Shown here piece after piece: positions 42,690-51,834 of a stretch of 64,000 nucleotides of DNA. Numbering within the stretch: position 1 is the stretch's first letter; each line of letters opens with the position of its first letter. The stretch is from Novosphingobium sediminis (GTDB lineage Bacteria; Pseudomonadota; Alphaproteobacteria; Sphingomonadales; Sphingomonadaceae): assembly GCF_007991615.1 (NCBI RefSeq), contig NZ_BJYR01000014.1:1-64000 (forward strand), given 5' to 3'. The notes beneath the pieces were generated by a model. That model saw only the letters and a list, made by a program, of their open reading frames with translations, was not told where the DNA came from and did not search any database. Made by a program: the position numbers and the translations under genes.

Positions 42690-42998
42690 TCAATTGCGGG
42701 GGCACGCACCGCGCGTCGCCCCCGCAAGTTGCATCGTCTTGAGCCGCGCCTGTACTTCAGTCTCGCTCAGCACCCGCACCGCACCGGTGTGCGCATCGAC
42801 CAGCAGCGGTGCGGCACAATCGCTGCGTATGGCCGCACGCTGCCCCTTCTCCGGCACCATCAGCACCATTTCGGACTCAGTGTCGCGGTAGATAACGCGC
42901 AGTACGGGCGAGCCTTCGTCGGGCTTTTGGCGATCCGCAGGTGGGGCTTCGCATCCCGCAAGCAGCAGTGGTGCGATCATCGCGGGAACAAACCGCAA
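42690..42998 (-). CDS. Small lipoprotein
   Basis: Lipoprotein-like protein of about 102 residues with lipobox LLLAGC. A TTG at 42998, preceded by AAGGGTGG, gives a proper signal peptide with a positive charge (MRFVPAMIAPLLLAGC). An ATG at 42980 leaves a very short one. The mature part has two cysteines (DCAAP, GACPRN) and strands around VLRVIYRDTESEM. No known domain. The upstream open frame passes through the palindromic repeat at 43039 and is not coding. Confidence 0.6.
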   Translation of the reverse strand: MRFVPAMIAPLLLAGCEAPPADRQKPDEGSPVLRVIYRDTESEMVLMVPEKGQRAAIRSDCAAPLLVDAHTGAVRVLSETEVQARLKTMQLAGATRGACPRN

Positions 42999-43038
42999 CG
43001 CTGCACCACCCTTTGATACTATGGGGATCCCCGCAACT

Positions 43039-43115
43039 CCGCTCACCCTGAGCCCGTCGAAGGGTGCTGGCGCGACTGTCGGGGATGATGCTTCGACAAG
43101 CTCAGCATGAGCCGG
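43039..43115. repeat. Interspersed palindromic repeat, family 1, copy D (reversed)
   Basis: Same element as copies A-C but in opposite orientation: CGCTCACCCTGAGCCCGTCG at the left and CTTCGACAAGCTCAGCATGA at the right. The asymmetry of the two arms (GGGTGAGCGG against CATGAGC) makes orientation readable. It lies between DUF2794 and the small lipoprotein gene. Confidence 0.85.
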
Positions 43116-43147
43116 TTTGGAAAATGAAGCGGGGAAACGAGGCCGCC

Positions 43148-43516
43148 TCAATCCTCGACGATCTTCAGCAGCTTCCGCTCGAGCACGGACAGCACTCCCG
43201 CAAGCTCGTGCCCGCGCTTCAGCACTTGCCCCGCCTCGCCATACAGCGTCCACATGCCCTGCTTGGCGCGCAGCGCGGGGCGCTTCTCGATGCGGGCGGA
43301 AGGGCGTTCCGCCGTCCGGCGAAAGGCCGCAAAACTCGCAGCATCCTTGTCAAAGCCCATGGCATAGTCGCGCCATTCGCCGGCAGCGACCATGCGGCCA
43401 TAGAGATCGAGAATGCGCTGCAGTTCCGCCCGATCGAAGCCGACCTGCGGTTCACCGCGCACGTTGGGAAAGCTCAGAACCGTGGGGCCGTTCGCCCCGT
43501 CACCGGCGCCGATCAC
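43148..43516 (-). CDS. DUF2794 protein
   Basis: Alphaproteobacterial protein of 122 residues of the DUF2794 family. Marks are FDRAELQRILDLYGRMVAAGEWRDYA and MWTLYGEAGQVLKRG near the end. It looks cytosolic. The GTG at 43516 lies two bases after cysE on the same strand, so the two are co-transcribed. Function unknown. Confidence 0.82.
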   Translation of the reverse strand: MIGAGDGANGPTVLSFPNVRGEPQVGFDRAELQRILDLYGRMVAAGEWRDYAMGFDKDAASFAAFRRTAERPSARIEKRPALRAKQGMWTLYGEAGQVLKRGHELAGVLSVLERKLLKIVED

Positions 43517-43518
43517 GC

Positions 43519-44241
43519 TCAGCTGCGGCTCCTGCGCCGGTTGCCGCCACCGACCGGAGCGGGCGCATCGGTGCTCTCATCCTGCGCTGCGAGCAAGGCC
43601 GCGACTTGCGCCTTCAGCAGCGCAACTTCGGATTCGAGTTCGTCCACCCGAGTGCCGCCGGTCGGCTCGCACGGCTCCTTGCAGGGCGTGCCATAGGGGA
43701 TGAAGTCCTTGAGCCAGGTCTCCACCGGCACCAGCGTGGAGCGCGCCTTGAGGCCGACCATGGTCGCGCCTTCAGGCACGTCCTCCGTCACCACGGCATT
43801 GGCGCCGACACGGGCGCGCGGTCCGACCGTGATGGGACCGAGGATCTGCGCACCCGAACCGATGATCGCATTGTCGCTCAGCGTCGGGTGGCGCTTGCCG
43901 GGAACGCCGTTGGCGGGGTTGGTGCCGCCCAGCGTCACGCACTGGTAGATCGTCACGTTGTCGCCGATCTCGGCGGTTTCGCCGATCACGGTGAAGCCAT
44001 GGTCGATGAACAGGTGCTTCCCGATCTTCGCACCCGGATGGATGTCGATGCCCGTGAAGAATCGCGCCAGATGATTGACGAACCGCGCAAGGAAAAACAG
44101 CCGCTGCGTGAACAGCCAGTGCGCCACGCGGTGGAAACCGACGGCATGGAGCCCCGGATAAAGCAGGATTTCCCAGCGCGAACGCGGCGCAGGGTCACGT
44201 GCGCGGATCGAGTCCAGATAGGCAATAAGGCTGTCGAACAT
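43519..44241 (-). CDS. cysE: Serine O-acetyltransferase (EpsC/CysE type)
   Basis: Left-handed beta-helix acetyltransferase of 240 residues that makes O-acetylserine for cysteine synthesis. Hexapeptide repeats run from [18 protein letters not shown] to [15 protein letters not shown]. The active-site His is in [12 protein letters not shown] and GGT..GKRHPT forms the conserved loop. A C-terminal extension ends in a short coiled coil ([17 protein letters not shown]) and a basic tail, unlike E. coli CysE whose tail binds CysK. Confidence 0.92.
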   Translation of the reverse strand: MFDSLIAYLDSIRARDPAPRSRWEILLYPGLHAVGFHRVAHWLFTQRLFFLARFVNHLARFFTGIDIHPGAKIGKHLFIDHGFTVIGETAEIGDNVTIYQCVTLGGTNPANGVPGKRHPTLSDNAIIGSGAQILGPITVGPRARVGANAVVTEDVPEGATMVGLKARSTLVPVETWLKDFIPYGTPCKEPCEPTGGTRVDELESEVALLKAQVAALLAAQDESTDAPAPVGGGNRRRSRS

Positions 44242-44282
44242 GCGCGCAGATACCCCCGTTTGGGCTCCTAAATCAAGCGCGC

Positions 44283-44909
44283 CTAGAGAAGCCTAGGTTG
44301 CCGCTCGGCTTCGGGTACACCGTGTACCCTCTCGGCCAGAGCGTCGCGCGCAAGGGATATGGTGACGGCTGCCTTGCGCTCAAGGGACAGGCGATCAATT
44401 GTTTCTACCAGCGCCTCGGCCGCGGCATGGCTGCGTTCCAGCCGGGGCAGGATATAGGCGAGCACCGCCTCGCCCAATGCCAGCCCGCGCCGCGCCGCAT
44501 GGGTTTCGACCAGCGCGCGCAGCAGTTCGTCATCCGGTGCGCCGATCTCGATCATCAGCGCCGCGCCCAGCCGCGAGGCAAGGTCCGGCAGCGTCACGGC
44601 CCAGGCACCTGGCGCCTTGTTCGAAACGATCAGCAGCGGCCGCCCATCCGCCTGCGCGCGGTTCCAGCGGTGGAACACCGCGTCCTCGGGCAGGCTGTCG
44701 GCATCATCGAGCACATCGCCCAGCCCGCTCGCGGCGAACCAGCGCGCCAGCAGGCTCTTGCCCGAACGCGGCGGCCCCGCCAGCACGGCCGCACGGAACG
44801 GCCATTCCGCCGCGCCAGCCAGCAGCGCCAGCACCGGCTCGAGGCTCGGACCGGTCAGGACCGCATCGGCGCTGGTCGCCGTTACGAGAGGCAGGGCAAT
44901 CTGGCTCAT
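44283..44909 (-). CDS. hdaA: HdaA, DnaA-inactivating AAA+ protein
   Basis: DnaA-related protein of 208 residues that promotes ATP hydrolysis on DnaA after replication starts. The N-terminal QIALPL is the beta-clamp binding motif. Walker A is [11 protein letters not shown] near residue 46, [11 protein letters not shown] forms a degenerate Walker B, and [16 protein letters not shown] with DELLRALV follow the DnaA pattern. It lacks DnaA domain IV. It begins three bases after its upstream gene and probably shares a transcript with it. Confidence 0.9.
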   Translation of the reverse strand: MSQIALPLVTATSADAVLTGPSLEPVLALLAGAAEWPFRAAVLAGPPRSGKSLLARWFAASGLGDVLDDADSLPEDAVFHRWNRAQADGRPLLIVSNKAPGAWAVTLPDLASRLGAALMIEIGAPDDELLRALVETHAARRGLALGEAVLAYILPRLERSHAAAEALVETIDRLSLERKAAVTISLARDALAERVHGVPEAERQPRLL

Positions 44910-44912
44910 GTC

Positions 44913-46220
44913 CTACTTGCGGATGGAGAGCGCGCCGGCCCCTTGGGTCACGCGCCAACCCTGCGCACGCAGCGCGGCGGCAAGGGCATCGATATCGCCG
45001 GTGAAGGTCACACGCATCACCGATGTCCCGCCGATGGCAAGGCTGGAGGTTGCCGCCTCCTTGACCCCGTCGACCCGGCGCACCGCAGCGATGCCGGCAT
45101 CGACAGCCGCCGCATCCGGTGTGGCAAACTGCACCGTCACCATGGTCGTCGGGACCGCCGCCGTTGTAGCAGCCGCATCAGGCCCCGCCGCCGATGTAGC
45201 GGAGGGCGCAGGGCCGAGCTTCGCGACAATGCTGTCAACCAGCGCAGGATCAAGATCCGGGCGCATCGACAGCGAGGAATCGGGCGCGAGTTGCCCAGCG
45301 GCCAGCGCGCCGGCGTAAAGCCCATCGAGCCGGGTGATCGCTTCCGCCAGCATCTGGGGCAGCTTGTCCTCGGAAGGTGCGGTCAGCTCGAAGCTGCCGA
45401 TGAACTTGTTGTCCGGTCCGCGCCGCGCGGTGAAAATGCCGTGCACCGGGCCGCCCGGCCAGCTCCGCTCCAGCCTCGCGATCGGCATGATAACGTCTGC
45501 GGCGCCGAACGAATCGAGCACCAGCCGCCACCAGTTGCGGCTGCGGCGGCTGATCTGCCCGGCGGTCAACAGCAGCGAATCCGCGCCCGCGCCATTGGGG
45601 CGCACATAATCGATCACGCTGGAGCCGGTGCGAAACTCGGCCCAGGCCTTCTGCCAGGGGGTGCGCGTCTCGAACACCGAGGTAACGCCGCCCTCGATCA
45701 GCACCGGGATCACCAGCATCGGCGCGGAATGCGCGATCTGTCCCTGCATGCCGAGGTAGCTGCTGGTTCGCGTGCGATCGAAGATCACGCCAAGGGTCGC
45801 GATATAGCGGTGCGGGCCGATCTGCTCCTGCCCGACGACAACGGCAGAGACCATGCCGTCAATCGTCGCGGCATCGAGCGCGGGGGCAGCGCCGCCACCC
45901 AGCCCGTTGGACTTCCATAGCTTCTCCCACGCCAGCCGCTGCGCTTCCTTCCAGCCGTTGGCGCGGGCTTCTTCGGCGGTCTTGCCGGTTGTGTTGACCT
46001 CGATCCCGCTCACTTCGAAGTCGCCATTGCTGGCAATCGGCGCGATGCCGCGGTCGCCCTCGATCTGCGCATAGATCGCCGCGCCGCCGCCCGCGAGGAC
46101 GAGGCCAAACGCGGCGAACAAGCCCAGCCGCGCCTTGCGCGAAAGGTTCAGCGGCAGGATCAGCTTGGGCAAGGATGGGCGCAGGGCGGCCAAGGGAACT
46201 CCATTCGGGGACGCATGCAT
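44913..46220 (-). CDS. Conserved sphingomonad membrane-anchored protein next to hdaA
   Basis: Protein of 435 residues with one N-terminal membrane helix ([20 protein letters not shown]) and a large periplasmic region. The C-terminal ~75 residues ([20 protein letters not shown] to [11 protein letters not shown]) resemble two small alpha-beta units of the ferredoxin-like or HMA-like fold, but without metal-binding cysteines. The ATG at 46220 is favoured by position. It is divergent from purM and upstream of hdaA, an arrangement I recall from other alphaproteobacteria with a PerM-like gene. Function unknown. Confidence 0.6.
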   Translation of the reverse strand: MHASPNGVPLAALRPSLPKLILPLNLSRKARLGLFAAFGLVLAGGGAAIYAQIEGDRGIAPIASNGDFEVSGIEVNTTGKTAEEARANGWKEAQRLAWEKLWKSNGLGGGAAPALDAATIDGMVSAVVVGQEQIGPHRYIATLGVIFDRTRTSSYLGMQGQIAHSAPMLVIPVLIEGGVTSVFETRTPWQKAWAEFRTGSSVIDYVRPNGAGADSLLLTAGQISRRSRNWWRLVLDSFGAADVIMPIARLERSWPGGPVHGIFTARRGPDNKFIGSFELTAPSEDKLPQMLAEAITRLDGLYAGALAAGQLAPDSSLSMRPDLDPALVDSIVAKLGPAPSATSAAGPDAAATTAAVPTTMVTVQFATPDAAAVDAGIAAVRRVDGVKEAATSSLAIGGTSVMRVTFTGDIDALAAALRAQGWRVTQGAGALSIRK

Positions 46221-46312
46221 GCGCTGGTATCTGGCGCGTGCCAATCGGCTGGCTGCGCTTTTGCCCAAAGGCAAGTGGAAATCCAAGCGGGAAAGCGCTA
46301 GGCGCGTGCCCC

Positions 46313-47419
46313 ATGGCTTCCAACGACGAAACGCAGCAGTCCTATTCCTACGCCAAGGCCGGGGTGGACATCGCCGCCGGCAATGCGCTGGTGAAGGCAA
46401 TCGGCCCCCTTGCGAAGATGACCGCGCGCCCCGGTGCGGATGCCGAGCTCGGCGGCTTCGGTGCGTTCTTCGATCTCAAGGCGGCCGGTTACAAGGATCC
46501 GTTGCTGGTCGCGGGCAACGACGGCGTCGGCACCAAGGTCAAGCTCGCGATCGACCATGATCGCCACGACGCGATCGGCATCGATCTCGTCGCCATGTGC
46601 GTCAACGATCTCATCGTTCAGGGCGCGGAGCCACTGTTCTTCCTCGATTATTTCGCCACCGGCAAGCTTGATACCGGGGTTGCCGAGCGGGTTGTCGCCG
46701 GCATTGCAGAAGGTTGCCGCATGGCAGGCTGCGCGCTTATCGGCGGCGAGACGGCGGAGATGCCCGGCATGTATGCAGCGGGCGACTACGATCTCGCGGG
46801 CTTCTGCGTCGGCGCGGTCGAGCGCGGCGAACAATTGACCGGCGACCGGGTTGCAGAAGGCGATGTGCTGATCGGCCTTGCCTCCTCGGGCGTCCATTCC
46901 AACGGCTATTCGCTCGTCCGCCGCCTCGCTGCCGACAAAGGCTGGAAGCTCGAACGCCCCGCGCTGTTCGATAACGAACGCCTGCTGATCGACTACCTGA
47001 TCGAGCCCACCCGCATCTATGTGAAGAGCCTGCTGCCCTTCATCCGCAGCGGCAGGATCAACGCGCTGGCCCACATCACCGGCGGCGGTCTCCTCGAAAA
47101 CGTCCCCCGCGTGCTGCCCAAGGGCCTCCACGCCCGGATCAACGCCGATGCGTGGGAACAGCCGCGCCTGATGGCCTTCCTTCAGGCGCAAGGCGCAATC
47201 GAGCCCGGCGAAATGGCGCGCACGTTCAACTGCGGCGTCGGCATGATCCTCGCGGTCAATCCCGCCGAAGCGCCCTCCCTGATCGCAGACCTCATCGCCG
47301 CTGGCGAAACCGCCTTCACCGTGGGTGAAATCGTCGCGGGCGAAAAGGGCTGCACCGTCACCGGCAGCGCCGAGGCATGGAGCGCGCGCGAGGCTTGGGA
47401 AGCAGCGCACTTTGGCTGA
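46313..47419 (+). CDS. purM: Phosphoribosylformylglycinamidine cyclo-ligase
   Basis: AIR synthetase of 368 residues, fifth step of purine synthesis. Marks are [13 protein letters not shown] at the N-terminus, [12 protein letters not shown] near residue 65, the dinucleotide motif around [32 protein letters not shown] and [16 protein letters not shown]. Its end overlaps the purN start by eight bases. The ATG at 46313 gives MASNDETQ. Confidence 0.95.
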   Translation: MASNDETQQSYSYAKAGVDIAAGNALVKAIGPLAKMTARPGADAELGGFGAFFDLKAAGYKDPLLVAGNDGVGTKVKLAIDHDRHDAIGIDLVAMCVNDLIVQGAEPLFFLDYFATGKLDTGVAERVVAGIAEGCRMAGCALIGGETAEMPGMYAAGDYDLAGFCVGAVERGEQLTGDRVAEGDVLIGLASSGVHSNGYSLVRRLAADKGWKLERPALFDNERLLIDYLIEPTRIYVKSLLPFIRSGRINALAHITGGGLLENVPRVLPKGLHARINADAWEQPRLMAFLQAQGAIEPGEMARTFNCGVGMILAVNPAEAPSLIADLIAAGETAFTVGEIVAGEKGCTVTGSAEAWSAREAWEAAHFG

Positions 47420-48356
47420 ACAGCGCGCCAGGGTCGCCGTCTTCATTTCCGGCAGCGGCACCAATATGGCCGCGCTGCTCTACGCGAGCCGGCTGCCCGA
47501 CTGTCCCTACGAAATCGTCCTCGTCCTCTCCAACAACCCTGAAGCCGGCGGCCTCAAGCTCGCCGCGGCTGAAGGCATCCCCACCTTCGTCCTCCCCCAC
47601 AAGGGCGTGCCGCGTGCCGAGCACGACGCGGCGATGGAGAGCGAAGTGCGCCGCCACGGTGCACGGTGGATCGCGCTTGCAGGTTACATGCGCATCCTCA
47701 GCCCTGATTTCGTGGCGCGCTGGGAAGGGCGGATGGTCAATATCCACCCGTCGCTGCTGCCCAAGTATACCGGCCTCCACACCCATGAGCGCGCGATTGC
47801 GGCAGGCGATACGCACGCCGGCTGCACCGTCCACCTCGTCACCGCCGATCTCGATGAAGGCCCGGTGCTCGGCCAGATCGCGGTCGCCATCCTGCCCGGC
47901 GATACGCCCGATGCGCTCGCCGCCCGCGTCCTTTTCGCCGAGCACCAACTCTACGCCCGCTGCCTGGCGCAGCTCGTCACGCGTGAGGCCGATCCGGCGT
48001 GGCTAACCGCACAAGTCCGCGAACGGGCGATGCAACTCCCCGAAGCCGAGGAAAGCCTGAGCCACGGCATGGCCTGCTTCGGCATCGTCAAAGGCAAGAA
48101 GTTTGCTTACGTGGCCACCAACCACCACCATGACGGGCGCAACGCGCTGCTGGTCAAGATCAGCGGAGCCGACGAGCAGGAACAGCTCATCGAAAGCGAT
48201 CCCGAGCGCTTCTTCCGCCCCGCCTATTTCGGCGACGGCTGGATAGGTATTCGTATTGACCTCGGCGACGTGGACTGGGACGACATCGCCGAATGGCTGC
48301 GCCGCTCGTGGCAAGCCGTCGCGCCGCGCAGACTTGCCGCGATGATGGAATTCTAG
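47412..48356 (+). CDS. purN: Phosphoribosylglycinamide formyltransferase fused to YjbR/MmcQ domain
   Basis: Protein of 314 residues. Residues 1-195 form GAR transformylase: [13 protein letters not shown] for substrate phosphate, [20 protein letters not shown] with the catalytic His, and DEGPVLGQ with the catalytic Asp. Residues ~200-314 match the small YjbR/MmcQ DNA-binding-like fold ([37 protein letters not shown], and [12 protein letters not shown]). YjbR proteins are normally separate. The start is a TTG at 47412 inside the end of purM, which suggests coupling and low-level initiation. Confidence 0.88.
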   Translation: MAEQRARVAVFISGSGTNMAALLYASRLPDCPYEIVLVLSNNPEAGGLKLAAAEGIPTFVLPHKGVPRAEHDAAMESEVRRHGARWIALAGYMRILSPDFVARWEGRMVNIHPSLLPKYTGLHTHERAIAAGDTHAGCTVHLVTADLDEGPVLGQIAVAILPGDTPDALAARVLFAEHQLYARCLAQLVTREADPAWLTAQVRERAMQLPEAEESLSHGMACFGIVKGKKFAYVATNHHHDGRNALLVKISGADEQEQLIESDPERFFRPAYFGDGWIGIRIDLGDVDWDDIAEWLRRSWQAVAPRRLAAMMEF

Positions 48357-48367
48357 GCTCCAGACCC

Positions 48368-49516
48368 ATGCCCTCAAGCGCTTTGACCCCGCTCCAGCGC
48401 GTTTATCTCCACTCCGGCCTGCAATCGTTTGTTGAGGCCAGTGGCGGCATCTTCATCGCCGGCTTCCTCGTCAGCCGCGGGTTCTCCTATCCCGCCGCGC
48501 TTGCCAGCTTCGCGATGATCGTGCTCTCGCGCTTCGTGCTGCGCCCGCTGGTGCTGCCGCTGGCGCTGCGGTGGGGATTGCTCGGCACCCTGCTCACCGG
48601 CGTCGCGATTCGGGCAGTCAGCTTTGCGCTGCTTCCCTTCGTCACCGGCGTCGGCCCGCTGCTAGCGCTGTTCCTCGGCGTCAGTGGGATCGGCGGCGTG
48701 CTTTACTGGACGTCGTGGCACGCCGTGATGCCAAGCCTCATGGAAACCGGCAAAGGCGGGCAACAGGTCAGCATCCAGCAGGCAACCAGCGCGGTTGTCG
48801 GCATCGTCGCGCCTGCCGTGGGCGGCGTGCTGCTCGCTGTCGCCGGTCCCGTCCCCGCGTTCCTCGCCATCGCCGCACTGCAATTGGCAACCGCGCTGCC
48901 ACTGATCGGCGCGCCCAATCCTTCGGTCGATCCCAACGCCCAGCTCGACCGCGCCGTCGCAGCCCATGCGCGGCGGCTCTATCTTGGCGAAGGCTTCCAC
49001 TCCGGCTGCAGCGTGATGATCTGGAACCTCGCCCTGTTCGCCTCGCTGGGCGAACATTTCGATGCGTTCGGCGGCGCGATTGCAGCGGCCGGAGTCGCGG
49101 CGGCCATCGGCAGCCTCGTCGTCGGCCGCCTGATCGATACCGGCCGCCCGCGCCACTCGCTCGCGGTGGCCTATGGCGCCGCCGCGTTCGCGCTGGTGCT
49201 GAAGGGCGCAGCCTTCGCGCACCCGGTGCTCGCCGTGGTGGCGACCGCACTCGGCGCCCTCGTCGTGCCGATGACGGCGACTGCCATGCTCGCCCCGCTC
49301 TATGCCATGGCCCGGCAGAGCCCCTGCGTGCTTCGCTTTTCGATGGCAACCGAAGGCGGCTGGGATCTCGGCTGCGCCTCAGCCTGCCTGATTTCCGCCG
49401 CCCTGCTGGCATCAGGCGCCAGCTTCCGCCTGCCTATCCTGCTCGGCCTCGCCGCAATCGCCGCAATGGCCTCGATGCTCAACACCTGGTACGCCCGCCA
49501 ACCGGCAGCGGCCTGA
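48368..49516 (+). CDS. MFS transporter
   Basis: Twelve-helix transporter of 382 residues of the major facilitator superfamily, with a shortened helix 2-3 loop. VEASGGIFIAGFLVSRGF is at helix 1, and the TG..GQQVSIQQATSAVVG segment and GEGFHSGCSVMIWNLALF begin the second half. No substrate-defining motif was seen. It starts 11 bases after the purN fusion, so it may be read with the purine genes. It is the last intact gene before the decayed island. Confidence 0.75.
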   Translation: MPSSALTPLQRVYLHSGLQSFVEASGGIFIAGFLVSRGFSYPAALASFAMIVLSRFVLRPLVLPLALRWGLLGTLLTGVAIRAVSFALLPFVTGVGPLLALFLGVSGIGGVLYWTSWHAVMPSLMETGKGGQQVSIQQATSAVVGIVAPAVGGVLLAVAGPVPAFLAIAALQLATALPLIGAPNPSVDPNAQLDRAVAAHARRLYLGEGFHSGCSVMIWNLALFASLGEHFDAFGGAIAAAGVAAAIGSLVVGRLIDTGRPRHSLAVAYGAAAFALVLKGAAFAHPVLAVVATALGALVVPMTATAMLAPLYAMARQSPCVLRFSMATEGGWDLGCASACLISAALLASGASFRLPILLGLAAIAAMASMLNTWYARQPAAA

Positions 49517-49861
49517 CGTATTCCAATCTGGTATCCGAGGAAGTTTCCAACCCTGCAAAGTAGCTGAAATATGACGCTATTTTGGGGAAGTGGTGCCGGG
49601 GACGGAGTCCCCTATAGGGCTTAAATAATTGGGAAAGTGCTCTTAAATAAGATCGTGATGGTATCGATATCCATCAAAAATACCATCAGACTGCAGTTTA
49701 TACCCGGTTCGATTCCAATTTGCGTCCAAATGGTGTTTTATGGCGACGAATGGATTGCTGATAGCATTATCAGTCGCCAGTGCGAAGTCTCACAGTTTTT
49801 TGCCAGACTTGAGCCGATGAGCGGTTCGCTAAGCGCGAAAGTTTTCAATCGCTAGCCACCC
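49517..49861. other. AT-rich intergenic segment at the left edge of the decayed island
   Basis: No convincing gene here. GC content drops sharply between about 49555 and 49850 compared with its surroundings. A hairpin GGGGAC/GTCCCC lies at 49598-49612, and another with arms GATGGTAT (49657-49664) and ATACCATC (49680-49687). A GTG-started frame of 72 codons (49637-49855) is open but has no recognised homology or good ribosome site. Likely foreign DNA left from an integrated element. Confidence 0.55.
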
Positions 49862-50455
49862 TCAGATCCCCATCTCGAACGGCAGCACCTTTGTGATCGT
49901 GCGCTCAAGCTCGAGCGGCTCTTTTCCCTTTGGCTCGGGAGCTGGCGCTTTTCCGGCAGCCTGCCCTCTGGCGGCAGCGGCACCAAGCCGTTCGGTCACC
50001 TCCAGCGCGGACGTCTTGTCGCCGAGGTTGCGACCGATCCCCACCCCGACCTTGTCGCGGTTGTCGACGATCAGCGTTAGCTCATCGCGCAGCCGAGTGA
50101 TCGTGACAAGGAAGTTCCGGGCCGAGAGCAGCTTACGGGTCTGACTGTCCATCACCGCGATGCCTTTGTCGGATGTCAGCCCCTGCGCCATGTGAGCGTT
50201 AAGCGCGTAGGCCAGATCGACCCGAGCCAGCATCGGGTCATCGCGCTTGAGGAGGTGCTCCATGCCAGCCGAGGTCTTCACCGCGACGCCCGCATCGGTG
50301 ATAGCAGTGACCTTGGCTCGGTCCGCATTGATCAGCCCGCGCTGGTGATCGTTCGCGGTCCAGCGGATCAAGTCGCCGGTGTAGAGCGAGATCGGCTTGC
50401 GCTCATGAAGCTGGATGGCCTGGCTATCTCCGACAACGCCGAGGCGGCCAGCTGA
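49862..50455 (-). pseudogene. C-terminal remnant of TraA/TraI-type conjugative relaxase-helicase
   Basis: The minus-strand frame shows the end of a conjugative relaxase/helicase. LYTGDLIRWTANDHQRGLIN is followed by VDLAYALNAHMAQGLTSDKG, FLVTITRLRDELTLIVDN and GDKTSALEVTERLG. These match the last ~190 residues of TraA/TraI proteins (UvrD-like helicase end). The open frame continues upstream without a start to about 50455, where it meets the DUF4143 remnant in the opposite direction. The relaxase and motor domains, about 1,000 residues, are gone. Confidence 0.8.
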
Positions 50456-50460
50456 CGCGA

Positions 50461-51370
50461 TTGGCGGGGCAGCTCGGCGGGCGTTACGGCGAGATCAATC
50501 TTTGGCCATTTCAAATAGGCGAATTGACTACGAATATCGCCACGAAGCCCGCGCCATTCGACTTCGGCGCGGTTGCGGCGCAAACAGCCGCGCGATCGCC
50601 ATCGTCCATCCACCATGACGTTCAACAGCGGATATGGCTCCGGGGCGGTTTTCCTGACAGCTATCTCGCCGAAAGCGAGGAGGTCAGCCTCGAATGGCGA
50701 TCGAATTACCTGCGCTCGCTCACCGACCCGGCGTTCATTCCCGAAGGGATGCTCGCGAGACCGGATTTGGTCGGGCCGATGTGGGAGCATCTGGCCATCA
50801 ATCAGGGCGAGCCGATGCTCGTGGACAAAGCCGCGCAGCGGCTCGGGTGCAAGGCCGATGTCGTGCGGGAACTCATCGCCCACTTGCGCATGACCCGGCT
50901 CATCCGCGAGCTGCGGCCGTGGTTTCCGAATGAAGGCAAGCGGATCGACAAGCCCGCGCGCTACTTCATCCGCGATAGCGGGTTGCTTCATGAGAACTGG
51001 AAATTCGCTGTCATTGACGACCTGCGCGCCAGTCCGCTTTGTGGAAAGAGCTGGGAAGGGTTCGTGCTCGAAGCTCTGTCCTCGCGCATACCGAAGGCCG
51101 CCGAACTCTATTTCTATCGCAACGACAAACGGCAGGAGATCGATATCATCGTTGATTTCGGCGCAGGCCGACGCTGGGCGGTTGAGGTCAAGCTGGGCGA
51201 GGATACCTCGCCGAAAAGGCGGCTTCTACGAGGCGCTGGGCGAAGTGGCGGCTGAACGGGCGTTCGTGATCAATGGCGGACCTGAAAGCATCGAGGCCGG
51301 CAATGGTAAAGTCCCGATTTATTGCCTGCCGGATGCCCTTGCCCTGTTTGACCAGGCTGGGCGTGGCTAG
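50461..51370 (+). pseudogene. Truncated, frameshifted AAA/DUF4143 ATPase
   Basis: Remnant of an AAA_14/DUF4143 protein. The frame begins at LAGQLGGRYGEINLWPF, which in intact members comes after the ATPase core, so about 130 N-terminal residues are lost. The DUF4143 part (YLRSLTDPAF, VRELIAHLRMTRLIREL, YFIRDSGLLH, GKSWEGFVLEAL, then FYRNDKRQEIDIIVD) is well kept. After VEVKLGED the frame shifts at the A4 run 51214-51217. The true continuation GGFYEALGEVAAERAFVI lies in the next frame and ends at 51370. Confidence 0.8.
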
Positions 51371-51381
51371 GCTGGCAGGTG

Positions 51382-51555
51382 ATGTCCATGAGCCCTGATA
51401 TCCATGCTTTGTCCAAGCTGTCCGAGCGCGGCATTGCCCGAATGGACGATGGAGAAGCGCTCGCGCTTATCGCCAAACTCATAGACGGGTCGTTCGATGC
51501 GTCGTTTGAGCGGGGCGCGAAGCGCGCCCTTTGCTGCCAGGCGGTACCGCACTGA
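51382..51555 (+). CDS. Short ORF of unknown function in the decayed island
   Basis: Reading frame of 57 codons starting MSMSPDIHALSKLSERGIAR. A helical pattern and an internal LALIAKLIDGSFDASFERG segment look protein-like, but no family was recognised and it may be the N-terminal piece of a larger broken gene. It follows the DUF4143 remnant by 11 bases. No clear ribosome site beyond CAGGTG. Confidence 0.25.
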   Translation: MSMSPDIHALSKLSERGIARMDDGEALALIAKLIDGSFDASFERGAKRALCCQAVPH

Positions 51556-51834
51556 ACGAATGGCGGGTTCTGACAAGAGCTGACACTCAACCTGCAGCAT
51601 GGGAAAGACGGGTTTGTCCCACTTCGCGCCCTTCAGGAGAGCCGGCAACTGTCGACCAGACCCGTTCGCTCCACCATAGACCTTGGACGTCCGCTCCGGG
51701 TGAAACCTGTCGTTGCCATCAGTCCGACATGTGGGCGGAGGGTGCTTTGATCGTGGCTGATTGAGGAACAGGCGGGTGAGGGAAATTTGCGCTATCCTCA
51801 CTAGGATGAGTGCGCCACGGAAAGACGCAAACGA
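51556..51834. other. Right edge of the decayed island, nothing recognised
   Basis: No gene or repeat was identified. The composition is mixed and resembles vestigial coding DNA more than a designed regulatory region. It ends next to the stop of the TSUP gene of the sulfide cluster. Confidence 0.4.

Noticed and set aside
43039..43253. N-terminal extension of the small lipoprotein through the palindromic repeat
   Set aside because: The translated repeat appears in-frame only by chance. The lipobox demands a start near 42998.
49591..49612. tRNA 3'-end-like sequence as an attachment site
   Set aside because: The complement reads like a CCGGCACCA end, but no T-arm or rest of a tRNA can be folded. 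It is simply a GGGGAC/GTCCCC hairpin.
49707..49718. GGTTCGATTCC-like T-loop match
   Set aside because: Flanking bases do not form T-stem or acceptor pairs, so this is not a tRNA.
49637..49855. 72-codon frame in the AT-rich segment
   Set aside because: Plausible composition but weak ribosome site and no recognisable family, so it is only mentioned in the intergenic entry.
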